This document shows, one piece after another, positions 56,670 to 64,000 of a stretch of 64,000 nt of DNA. The notes under the pieces were generated by a model. It saw only the letters and a list, made by a program, of their open reading frames with translations. It was not told where the DNA came from and made no database searches. The stretch covers positions 62,001 to 126,000 of the forward strand of contig NZ_RCVR01000003.1 in assembly GCF_016107305.1 (NCBI RefSeq). Direction: 5' to 3'. Within the stretch, counting starts at the first letter, position 1. Every line of letters starts with the position of its first letter. The translations under genes were made by a program, and so were the position numbers. The stretch is from Roseomonas sp. KE2513 (lineage in GTDB: Bacteria; Pseudomonadota; Alphaproteobacteria; Acetobacterales; Acetobacteraceae).

Positions 56670-57932
56670 TCAGCCGGCGGGTTCGGCCAGCGGCGCGGGT
56701 TCGGCGGGCGGCAGGCGCCACAGCAGGAACAGCATGATCCCCATGGCCGGCAGCGCGGCCGCCGTGGTCATCAGGAAGAAGCCCGGCCACCCCATCGCCT
56801 CCGCCAGCGCGCCGGAGGAGGCGCCGAGGGTGCGCAGCGGCACCGCCGCGAGGGAGGAGAGCAGCGCGTACTGCGTCGCCGTGAAGGCCCGGCTGGTGAG
56901 GCCCGAGAGGTAGGTCACGAAGGCCGCGTCGGCCAACCCGTCCGTGAAGTTCTCGATCCCCACCTGCAGCCAGAGCATCGGCAGGTCGTAGCCGGCCGAG
57001 GCGAGCGCGACATACATGAGGTTCGACAGCATCTGCCCGAGCCCCGTGATCACCAGCGCCCGAGCCGTGCCGAGCCGGGCCACCACATACCCGCCCGCCA
57101 GCGCCCCCCCGAGCGTCGCGAAGAGCCCGAAGACCGTCCCCACCGCCGCCACCTCGTCCCGCGAGAAGCCGAGGGAGCGGTAGAAGGGCGTCGTCATGAC
57201 CCCTGCGAGCGCCTCGCCGAGCTTGAAGAGCGCGACGAAGAGCAGGATGGCCAGCCAGTGCGGCCGCCGCATGAAGTCCGCGAAAGGCTGCACCACGGAA
57301 AGCCGCAGCCGCTCCCCCCAGGGCAGCGGCGCCGCGGCCTTCGTCGGCGCCTCGCGCGAGGCGAGGGTCGCCACCACCCCCACCAGCATCAGCGCCGCCG
57401 CATAGGCATAGGCCCCGCCCCAGCCGAGCGCGGAAACCAGCCACAGCGTGCCCCCGCCGCTGGCCAGCAGCGCGAGACGATACCCCCAGACATAGCAGGC
57501 CAAGCCATAGCCCTGGTCCCGCTCCTCCAGGATCTCGATCCGGTGCGCGTCCACCACGATGTCCTGGCTGGCGGAGAGAAAGGCGACGAGCGCCGCCAGC
57601 ATGGCCGTCCCGAAGGGGCCCGTGGCCGGGTTGCTGAACCCCGTCGCGAGGATCGCGAGAAGCAGGAAGGGCTGGATCAGCAGCAGCCATCCCCGCCGCC
57701 GCCCGAGCCGCGAGAGGAAGGGCGGCGCCACCGTGTCCAGCGCCGGTGACCAGAGGAACTTGAGCGAGTAGGCGAGCCCGATCAGCGCCGTCAGCCCGAT
57801 ATCCGTCAGCGAGAGCCCGGATTCCGTGAACCACTGCCGCAGCACCCCGCCCGCCACCAGCGGCAGCGGCACCCCGGCAGAAAAGCCGAGCGCGAGAAGG
57901 ATCGGAAAGCGGCGGTCGCGGAAGGGGTGCAT
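56670..57932 (-). CDS. ampG: AmpG-type muropeptide permease (MFS)
   Basis: 420 residues, 12 predicted helices. AmpG imports GlcNAc-anhydroMurNAc-peptides for peptidoglycan recycling. LGFSAGVPLPLVAGGVLRQW, SLKFLWSPALDTVAPPFL, and SQDIVVDAHRIEIL are family signatures, as is the late GIENFTDGLADAAFVTYLSGL. I chose the ATG at 57932; an in-frame ATG at 57983 would add 17 residues. A lytic transglycosylase that could make its substrate is encoded at 15.4 kb. Confidence 0.92.
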   Translation of the reverse strand: MHPFRDRRFPILLALGFSAGVPLPLVAGGVLRQWFTESGLSLTDIGLTALIGLAYSLKFLWSPALDTVAPPFLSRLGRRRGWLLLIQPFLLLAILATGFSNPATGPFGTAMLAALVAFLSASQDIVVDAHRIEILEERDQGYGLACYVWGYRLALLASGGGTLWLVSALGWGGAYAYAAALMLVGVVATLASREAPTKAAAPLPWGERLRLSVVQPFADFMRRPHWLAILLFVALFKLGEALAGVMTTPFYRSLGFSRDEVAAVGTVFGLFATLGGALAGGYVVARLGTARALVITGLGQMLSNLMYVALASAGYDLPMLWLQVGIENFTDGLADAAFVTYLSGLTSRAFTATQYALLSSLAAVPLRTLGASSGALAEAMGWPGFFLMTTAAALPAMGIMLFLLWRLPPAEPAPLAEPAG

Positions 57933-58125
57933 GGCCCGCCGACCCTGCCACGCGGCAGCCCGCCGCGGGAGGGGCATCGCCATGCTACGCCGCGGGGAGC
58001 GTGATGCGGCGGGAATTGGTGCTTGCAGCGAAATGGCTTCGCTGTTCTCCTCCTGGAAAAGGCCCGGCCGCACCCGGCAAGGGCCACCCACAACGGGGCT
58101 AAACCCGAGGGAGAGAGGGCGCCGC

Positions 58126-58896
58126 ATGGGCATCCAGGACATCGGTGGCCGCGTCTACCGCCGCGCGCGCCAGCTCACCCGCCTGCCCCCGGATGCCTGG
58201 CGCAGCCTGCTCCCCTCCTTCTCCCAGTTTGGGGAGGACCACGCCCTGCTCCGCCTCCTCAAGCCGCGAAGCTCCGGCACCTATGTCGATGTCGGGGCGA
58301 ACGAGCCGCTGGAGGGCTCGAACACCGCCTTCCTCTACTCCCTCGGCTGGACCGGCCTCGCGATCGACGCGAACCCCGTCTTCGCCCCCAAGTTCCGCAA
58401 GGCCCGCCCGCAGGACACCTTCCTGACCATGGGCGTCGCCCTCGAACCCACCGAGCTGACCTATTTCGAGTTCGAGAACAACGTCTTCAACACGCTCTCT
58501 CCTGAGCGCGCGGCGCAGCTCACGGCCGAGGGCACCCGCCCCGTCGCCGAGCGCCGGATCCCCTGCCTGCCGCTGCGCGACATCGTCCGCCAGCACCTGC
58601 CGGGCCGGCGCGTGGACCTCCTCACGGTGGACTGCGAGGGCCTGGACCTCGACGTTCTCCGCTCCGCCCATCTCGAGGAAATGCGGCCCACCGTCATCAT
58701 GGTCGAGGACTTCGCCCGCTATCAGGCCTTCCGCGAGGGCGGCGACCCGGGGGAGCTCGACGACTTCCTTCGCGCCGCCGGCTACCTGCCCGTCTGCCAG
58801 CTCGCCTGGTCCGCCCTCTTCGTCGCAAGGGACTGGCGCAGCCACCCCGACCGCGCCTTCCGCCCCCCGGACAACAGGTTCGGCTACATGCCCTGA
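58126..58896 (+). CDS. FkbM family methyltransferase
   Basis: 256 residues. SQFGEDHALLRLL, the SAM-binding TYVDVGANEPLEGSNTAFLY, AIDANPVFAPKFR, and the later VDLLTVDCEGLDLDVLRSA are typical FkbM motifs. These enzymes O-methylate sugars or small molecules. The acceptor is unknown, and no sugar genes flank it here. GAGGGAGAGAGG precedes the ATG. It converges with the DUF3072 gene. Confidence 0.9.
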   Translation: MGIQDIGGRVYRRARQLTRLPPDAWRSLLPSFSQFGEDHALLRLLKPRSSGTYVDVGANEPLEGSNTAFLYSLGWTGLAIDANPVFAPKFRKARPQDTFLTMGVALEPTELTYFEFENNVFNTLSPERAAQLTAEGTRPVAERRIPCLPLRDIVRQHLPGRRVDLLTVDCEGLDLDVLRSAHLEEMRPTVIMVEDFARYQAFREGGDPGELDDFLRAAGYLPVCQLAWSALFVARDWRSHPDRAFRPPDNRFGYMP

Positions 58897-58906
58897 AGGC
58901 GGGGCC

Positions 58907-59191
58907 TCAGGTCCCCCGCCCGGTCTTGTCCTGCAACTCGTCGATTCGGCGGGAGGCATCGGCCTTGCTCAGCCCCTCGTCGAACTCCTCGCCCGCCTCC
59001 TCCGACAGGGTCTTGAGATAGGAGGCCTGCGCCCCCGTCATCGGCTGATCCCCCGTCGTCCAGTCGGACGGATCCTTGATCGTGTTGGACCCGGGCTCCG
59101 GATCGGTCTTCGGGTTGTGCTCCGCGGCGTGATGCGCCGAGGACTTCCCGGCGGCGTGGTTGTCGTGGGTCTTGTCGGCCTGCTTCGTCAT
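58907..59191 (-). CDS. DUF3072 domain protein
   Basis: 94 residues, highly polar, no membrane helix. The N-terminal 40 residues are His/Lys/Asp-rich and probably disordered. Residues 39-91 carry the DUF3072 pattern (KDPSDWTTGDQPMTGAQASYLKTL, then an acidic turn, then SKADASRRIDELQ). Members of this family are small and widespread and have no established function. Element copy 14 lies upstream of its start. Confidence 0.85.
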   Translation of the reverse strand: MTKQADKTHDNHAAGKSSAHHAAEHNPKTDPEPGSNTIKDPSDWTTGDQPMTGAQASYLKTLSEEAGEEFDEGLSKADASRRIDELQDKTGRGT

Positions 59192-59272
59192 GCCGGCTCT
59201 CTCCTCGTTTGGTGTTCCCTAAACGTTCGGGTGCGGAGGAGGTTGCCTGCCGGGGTTCGATGGCTCTTGCGG

Positions 59273-59537
59273 CCCCCGGGGGAGAGAAAGAATTCTCTCC
59301 CCCGGACCCCCACCCATCTTTTTCTTCGAGTTGGGAATACTGAATGACCGGTGCGCCTCGGATCGTGGACCCGAGGCGACTGCACGCCCAAGAACGGCAC
59401 CGCAAAAGAACCGCCCCCAATCACCGTATCCGCGTCAGCCAGATGGGGATCCAAGGGCCTCAGGCCCTTGGCGGGTGCGGGACAAACGCTGCGCGTTTGC
59501 CCGGGAGGTCCGGAGAGGGCAGAGCCCTCTCTGGGAG
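59273..59537 (+). repeat. Intergenic four-hairpin element, copy 14
   Basis: About 265 bp between divergent genes, so here neither end abuts a stop codon. It carries both optional modules and the A-T form of the third hairpin. The second hairpin has one mismatch (CGCCTCGGATC). Confidence 0.9.
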
Positions 59538-59556
59538 CCACAAGGAGAAGTCCCGC

Positions 59557-60372
59557 ATGAAGGTCCGCATGGGCGAGTTCACCGGCGCCGAGGCGCGTGC
59601 GCTGTATGCCCGCCGCCCCGTGGTGTTGCTCCCGCTGGGCAGCCACGAGGACCAGGGCCCGCACGCCCCCATGGGCGACTACCTCCTGGCGGAGCTGGTG
59701 GCCGAGCGGATCGCCCGCCGCGCCCACGAAGCCGGGACCGAGGCGGTGGTGGCCCCCGTGCTCCCCTTCGGCAAGGCGGATTTCTTCGGCGCCATGCCCG
59801 GCGGTATCGCCCTGTCGCACGAGGCCTTCTCGCTCGTGCTGACGGAGATGATCGAGGCCCTGCTGCGCCACGGGCTGGACCGCATCCTCGTGCTGAACGG
59901 CCATGGCGGGAACGCGCCCGTCATCCACGACGTGACGCAGCGCTTCATGCTCGCCGGGCGCGGCATCTTCCCCTCCTTCTATCTCTGGAAGGTGGCCGGC
60001 GCCCTGCTGCCGGAGATGGTGGGCCCGGAACTCGCCCGCCGCTCCGCCGGCCACGGGGCGGACCCGCTGGGCAGCATCGCGATGCACCTCTCGCCCGAGC
60101 GGATGCGGATGGACCTGCTGCCCGAACGCCCCACCCCGCCGGGCACGATGCTCGGCCTGCCCTATGCCGGCTGGGGCGCGGTATCCTTCGAGGGCGCGGA
60201 GGTGAACGTCCCCGCCGAGTATGACGGCCCCTCGCCCGACGGCGTCGGCCCCGGCGACCCTCGCCTGTGCAGCGCGGAGACGGGGGCGGCGCTGGTGGAG
60301 CGGCTCGTGGCCATCGGCGCCGGCCTCGTCCGGCACCTCGCGGGGTGGGGCGGGGAGGGGCGGCCAGGGTAA
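59557..60372 (+). CDS. Creatininase family protein
   Basis: 271 residues. The metal-binding pattern LPLGSHEDQGPHAPMGDY (Glu, His, Asp) and LNGHGGNAPVI match the creatininase fold, a zinc/manganese cyclic-amide hydrolase family that also includes mycofactocin MftE and riboflavin FAPy hydrolases. AAGGAGAAG precedes the ATG. The real substrate is unknown. Creatinine is only one of several used by the family. Confidence 0.9.
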   Translation: MKVRMGEFTGAEARALYARRPVVLLPLGSHEDQGPHAPMGDYLLAELVAERIARRAHEAGTEAVVAPVLPFGKADFFGAMPGGIALSHEAFSLVLTEMIEALLRHGLDRILVLNGHGGNAPVIHDVTQRFMLAGRGIFPSFYLWKVAGALLPEMVGPELARRSAGHGADPLGSIAMHLSPERMRMDLLPERPTPPGTMLGLPYAGWGAVSFEGAEVNVPAEYDGPSPDGVGPGDPRLCSAETGAALVERLVAIGAGLVRHLAGWGGEGRPG

Positions 60373-60402
60373 TGCGCCCGGCCCCTCCCGCGCGTTCCTG
60401 TG

Positions 60403-62763
60403 CTAGCCGCCCGCACCTGCACCCGCACCCGCACCCGCACCCGGCGCCCCTATCCCCAACCCCGTCATCGTGCGGGTGAGCTCGAGGGCGGTGAACGGCT
60501 TGCGCAGGAGATCGAACTTGCCCGTCAACGCGCCCTCGTCCGCGGCGTAGCCCGTGGCAAGCAGGATGGGCAGGCCCGGCCAGCGCCGCTGAACCTCCTT
60601 GGCGAGTTCCAGGCCGCTCATGCTGCCGGGCATCACGACATCCAGGAGCAGCATGTCGAAGGTCCGGCCAGCCTCCAGCCAGCGGAGCGCTTTCCGGGGA
60701 TCATTCGTCGTTTCGGGCCGGCAGCCGGCTGCTTCGAGCATCCCGGCCGTGAGCCGTGCCACCGCGGGGTCGTCGTCGACCACGAGCACGCGCAGCCCGG
60801 CAGGAAGGCGCTGGGAGCCGTCGGCCTGGGCCGACCCGTCCTGCGGCCGGTCCGCCTCGGCGCCGGGAAGCGCGGGAATGAACAGGGTGACCTCGGTGCC
60901 CTCGTCCGGCGCGCTCCGGATGGTCACCCTTCCCCCCGCCCCCTCGGCAAAGCCGTGCACCTGGCTCAGGCCGAGCCCCGTTCCCTTCCCGACCGGCTTC
61001 GTCGTGAAGAAGGGCTCGAAGACGCGGACGAGCACCTCGGCCGGAATGCCAGGCCCCGTGTCCCGAAGGGCGATCGCGACATGGGGCCCCGACAGGCCCT
61101 GCGGCTCCCCCGAGAGCCCGGCGTTGCGCGCCTGCAGGGTCAGGGTTCCGCCGCCGGACATCGCGTCCCGCGCATTCACGGCGAGGTTCAGCAGCGCCAC
61201 CTCGAGCTGGCCGACATCGATCCGGATAGGCCAGAGGCCCCTGTCGAGGGCGGTCCTGAGCGAGACCTGCGGGGGAAGCGACCGCCTGATAAGGCCCACC
61301 GCCTGCTTGAGGCAGTCCTCGGTATCGACGACCTCCGGACGCAGGGGTGCCCGGCGGGAGAAGGTCAGGAGCTGGCCCGTGAGCTCGGCGCCCCGCTTCG
61401 TCGCGTTGCGGACCTCCGCGAGGATCCCGCCCAGCCGCCGGTCGCCTCCCGCAAGCCTCTCGGCCATGTCGATGCCGGACGAGATCACCTGCAGCAGGTT
61501 GTTGAAGTCGTGGGCCACCCCGCCCGTCAGCTGGCCCAGGGCCTCGAGCTTCTGCGCCTGCACCAGCTGCTGGCGAGCCTCATCGAGCGCGAGCTGGGAC
61601 TCCCGCCGGCCGGTGATGTCGCGCGTGATCTTCGCGAAGCCGATGATGGCCCCGTCGTCGTCGCGGATGGCATCGATGACGACGCTGGCCCAGAAGCGCG
61701 ACCCGTCCTTGCGGACGCGCCAGCCCTCGGCCTCGAAGCGGCCGGCGCTGCGCGCCTCGGCGAGCGCGCGCCACGGCACGCCCCACTCCCTGTCCTCCTT
61801 CGTGTAGAAGCGCGAGAAGTGCTGGCCGACGATGTCCTCCGCCTCGTAGCCCTTGATGAGCCGGGCCCCGGCGTTCCAGTTCACCACGATGCCGTTCGGG
61901 TCGAGCATGAAGATGGCGTAGTCCGTCACCCCGTTCACGAGGAGCCGGAACCGCCGCTCGCTCTCCTGCAGGGCCTGCTCCACGCGCCGGCGCTCCGAGA
62001 GGTCGCGCGTGATCTTCGCGAAGCCGATGACCTCGCCCGCCTCGTCCCGGATGGCGTCGATCACGACGCCGGCCCAGACCCGGCTGCCATCCTTGCGAAC
62101 CCGCCACGCCTCGACCTCGAACCGGCCAGTCGTCCGCGCCTCGGTCAGTGCGCGGGCGGGAAGGCTCGCGGCGCGATCCTCCTCCGTGTAGAAGCGAGAA
62201 AAGTGCTCGCCCACGATCTCGTCGGCCTCGTAGCCGTGGATGCGGCGTGCCCCCGCGTTCCAGTTGGCGATCGTGCCGTTGGGGTGGAGCATGAAGATGG
62301 CGTAGTCGGTCACGCCCTCGACGAGCAGGCGAAAGCGGCGCTCCGTTTCCACCAGGGCACGCTGCGCCTCGTGCCGGTCGGTCATGTCGCGCGTGATCTT
62401 CGCGAAGCCGACGACCTCTCCCGCGGGATCGCGCACGGCGTCGATCACCGCGAGCGCCCAGAACCGGCTGCCATCCTTGCGCAGGCGCCAGCCCTCGGAT
62501 TCGAAGCGCCCCACGCGCCGGGCTGTCTCGAGCGCGGTTTCGGGCAGCCCCCGGCGACGGTCCTCCTCCGTGAAGAAGAGAGCGAAGGGCTGCCCGATGA
62601 TCTCCTCGGCGCGATAGCCCTTCAGCCGCTCGCCCCCCGGGTTCCAGGTCCGGACGCGACCATCCCGGTCGAGAAGGTAGATCGCGTAGTCCACGACCGC
62701 CTCGACCAACAGGCGATAGCTCGCATCGTCTACCGCCGGATCGCGTTCCATTCGCTCGCTCAT
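60403..62763 (-). CDS. Hybrid histidine kinase with three PAS domains and a receiver
   Basis: 786 residues from the ATG at 62763. A second ATG at 62751 has a better spaced GGAGG. No membrane helix, so it is a cytoplasmic sensor. Three very similar PAS/PAC units occupy about residues 10-135, 138-265 and 268-392, each with WNAGA-like and GFAKITRD segments. The HisKA phospho-acceptor is in GGVAHDFNNLLQ (about 420). The ATPase domain has NLAVNARDAM, DTGPGIP and GTGLGLSQV. The C-terminal receiver has VVDDDP and Asp in LLLDVVMPG (about 706). The last 15 residues are a (GA)n run. Ligand and partner are unknown. Confidence 0.93.
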   Translation of the reverse strand: MSERMERDPAVDDASYRLLVEAVVDYAIYLLDRDGRVRTWNPGGERLKGYRAEEIIGQPFALFFTEEDRRRGLPETALETARRVGRFESEGWRLRKDGSRFWALAVIDAVRDPAGEVVGFAKITRDMTDRHEAQRALVETERRFRLLVEGVTDYAIFMLHPNGTIANWNAGARRIHGYEADEIVGEHFSRFYTEEDRAASLPARALTEARTTGRFEVEAWRVRKDGSRVWAGVVIDAIRDEAGEVIGFAKITRDLSERRRVEQALQESERRFRLLVNGVTDYAIFMLDPNGIVVNWNAGARLIKGYEAEDIVGQHFSRFYTKEDREWGVPWRALAEARSAGRFEAEGWRVRKDGSRFWASVVIDAIRDDDGAIIGFAKITRDITGRRESQLALDEARQQLVQAQKLEALGQLTGGVAHDFNNLLQVISSGIDMAERLAGGDRRLGGILAEVRNATKRGAELTGQLLTFSRRAPLRPEVVDTEDCLKQAVGLIRRSLPPQVSLRTALDRGLWPIRIDVGQLEVALLNLAVNARDAMSGGGTLTLQARNAGLSGEPQGLSGPHVAIALRDTGPGIPAEVLVRVFEPFFTTKPVGKGTGLGLSQVHGFAEGAGGRVTIRSAPDEGTEVTLFIPALPGAEADRPQDGSAQADGSQRLPAGLRVLVVDDDPAVARLTAGMLEAAGCRPETTNDPRKALRWLEAGRTFDMLLLDVVMPGSMSGLELAKEVQRRWPGLPILLATGYAADEGALTGKFDLLRKPFTALELTRTMTGLGIGAPGAGAGAGAGAGG
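60413..60442 (+). repeat. Hexanucleotide microsatellite at the kinase 3' end
   Basis: Consecutive CACCCG/GCACCC hexamers (about five units, the first with one T) encode the Gly-Ala run at the end of the histidine kinase. Length variation by slippage would add or remove GA pairs without shifting the frame. Confidence 0.8.
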
Positions 62764-63175
62764 TCCCCTCCGCTGGCGCCGTTCCACCGGTGCTTCCCGA
62801 TCCCGGCAAGCCAAAACCTTGACGTTTCGCAACATCTACCTAGCGCCTGCGGGAAGGAAGGTCTTCACAGCGGATGCTCACAAAGGCGTTGCCGATCCGC
62901 CGCGGAATCGCACGAACGGGCCTCTGGCCGCCGAGATTCGCCCCTTGTGCATCCCTGCACGTATCAGGGTTCCCGTCCGGCGCGGGGCGGCGCCGGCGCA
63001 TCCCGGCGCCACCGGCTGCGCGGGGTCACGGCCGGTCGGGGATTCCCAACGCCTCCTCGTCGGGCACGGTGACAAGGCCGCCCGGGCGGCCGAACAAGCG
63101 GGCGGCGGTCCTCGAACTTCCGCACTCCTCGGACCCGAGGCTGCGCCCGGCCGTCGGATCGGTAACCGCCCCAGC
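62764..63175. other. 412-bp spacer between two kinase genes
   Basis: Non-coding as far as I can see. It should contain the promoter of the 60403-62763 kinase on the minus strand and the 3' end of the next kinase gene. I see no repeat-element copy, no RNA gene and no convincing promoter boxes. Open frames here lack ribosome sites and are GC-bias artefacts. Confidence 0.5.
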
Positions 63176-64000
63176 TCACCCCCCGACCGGCCGAAACGGC
63201 ACCACCGTCCTTCCCGCCCCCGGGACCGGCTCGGCCCGCCCGAGACAGGCCTCCACCGCCGCCACCAGCTCCGCCTGCTGGAAGGGCTTGGCCAGCAGCG
63301 GCAGCCCGGAGCCCAGCAGCTCCGCCCGCTCGGCATAGCCGGTCCCCAGCAGCACCGGCAGCCCCGGCCAGAGCCGCCGCAGCTCCGCGCCGAGCTGCAC
63401 GCCGGTCATCCCCGGCATCACCTGGTCCGTCAGCACCATGTCCACCTTGGCGCCCGCACGCAGGATCTCCAGCGCCTGGCGGCCGGAGGAGGCCTCCACC
63501 ACCGCGTGCCCCACGTCCTCTAGCATGGAGCCGGTGCTGGCGAGCACCAGCGGGTCGTCGTCCACCACCATCACCGTCCGCCGCCCGAAGCCCTCCGGCC
63601 GCGGCCGCGCCGCCTCGCTCGCCGACGGCTCGGGCAGGGCGGGCGCCGCCGGCTGCGCCCGCGGCAGCCAGAGCTCGGCGGTCGTGCCCTCCCCGAGGCG
63701 GCTCCGCAGCACCAGCCGCCCGTTCGACTGCGCGGCCAGCCCATAGACCATCGAGAGCCCGAGGCCCGTTCCCTTGCCGATCCCCTTGGTGGTGAAGAAG
63801 GGCTCGACGCAGCGTGCCAGCGTCGCCTCGTCCATCCCCACGCCGTTGTCGGTCACGCCGAGCACCACGTAGTGCCCCTCCGGCAGCTCGCCGCCCTCCT
63901 GCACCCGCTCCTCGCGCGCGAAGATCGTCAGCTGCCCCTGGCTGCCCCCCTGGCCACCTCCCTGGCCGCCCATGGCGTCGCGCGCGTTCATCGCGAGGTT
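63176..64000 (-). CDS. Hybrid histidine kinase, C-terminal part (runs off window)
   Basis: The visible 274 codons begin inside the ATPase domain (NLAMNARDAMG, then VTDNGVGMDEATL and GIGKGTGLGLSMVYGL) and continue into a receiver domain with VVDDDPLVLAS and the phospho-acceptor Asp in DMVLTDQVMPGMTG. The N-terminal sensor and HisKA domain lie beyond base 64000. The domain order is the same as in the neighbouring 60.4-62.8 kb kinase, which suggests an old duplication. A Gly/Gln-rich insert (GGQGGGQGGSQGQ) interrupts the ATPase domain. Confidence 0.92.
   Translation of the reverse strand, partial: NLAMNARDAMGGQGGGQGGSQGQLTIFAREERVQEGGELPEGHYVVLGVTDNGVGMDEATLARCVEPFFTTKGIGKGTGLGLSMVYGLAAQSNGRLVLRSRLGEGTTAELWLPRAQPAAPALPEPSASEAARPRPEGFGRRTVMVVDDDPLVLASTGSMLEDVGHAVVEASSGRQALEILRAGAKVDMVLTDQVMPGMTGVQLGAELRRLWPGLPVLLGTGYAERAELLGSGLPLLAKPFQQAELVAAVEACLGRAEPVPGAGRTVVPFRPVGG

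Overview
The window looks like the replication-origin region of a GC-rich alphaproteobacterial chromosome, most likely Acetobacteraceae (Roseomonas-like). This is an inference. It rests on the gene order hemE - oriC - ppsR - maf, on parAB with rsmG, mnmG and mnmE and nearby parS sites, on two tripartite-tricarboxylate (Bug-type) binding proteins, and on the very high GC content. No rRNA, tRNA, CRISPR array, transposase or prophage gene was seen.

Layout: 1-4 kb holds a hydantoinase end and a fused 5-oxoprolinase. 4-10 kb is the minus-strand partition/tRNA-modification run (ferredoxin, mnmE, mnmG, rsmG, parA, parB) with two perfect 14-bp parS sites. 10-20 kb carries ogt, a quinone oxidoreductase, rho, a Nudix hydrolase, a lytic transglycosylase and an archaeal-type CDC48 ATPase. 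19-25 kb has hemJ, a HAD phosphatase, hemH, a lipase and a Bug protein. 24-28 kb is a three-gene glycan cluster including glf. 28-34 kb holds membrane, protease, MpaB and GFA genes and two enzymes lacking canonical catalytic residues. 34.8-37.7 kb is hemE, the probable oriC and ppsR-maf. 37.9-41.4 kb has dnaQ, coaE, aroE and gshB. 44-48 kb is the dnaJ-dnaK-grpE chaperone set. The rest is accessory: transporters, an old yellow enzyme, a chemoreceptor, ampG, a FkbM methyltransferase, a creatininase and two hybrid histidine kinases.

The most striking feature is a family of 14 intergenic elements of about 190-270 bp. Each contains four hairpins, and compensatory changes keep the arms paired. One end carries a hairpin centred on GAATTC, usually just after a stop codon. 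The other end carries a GGAGAGGGC hairpin, usually abutting the stop codon of the gene on the other side. Nine of the 14 lie between convergent genes, so a two-way transcription-end or RNA 3'-end module is the best working idea. I know of no named family that matches.

A second notable region is 35847-36180, which packs 12 GANTC (CcrM methylation) sites and a DnaA-box-like sequence between hemE and ppsR, the location of the Caulobacter origin.
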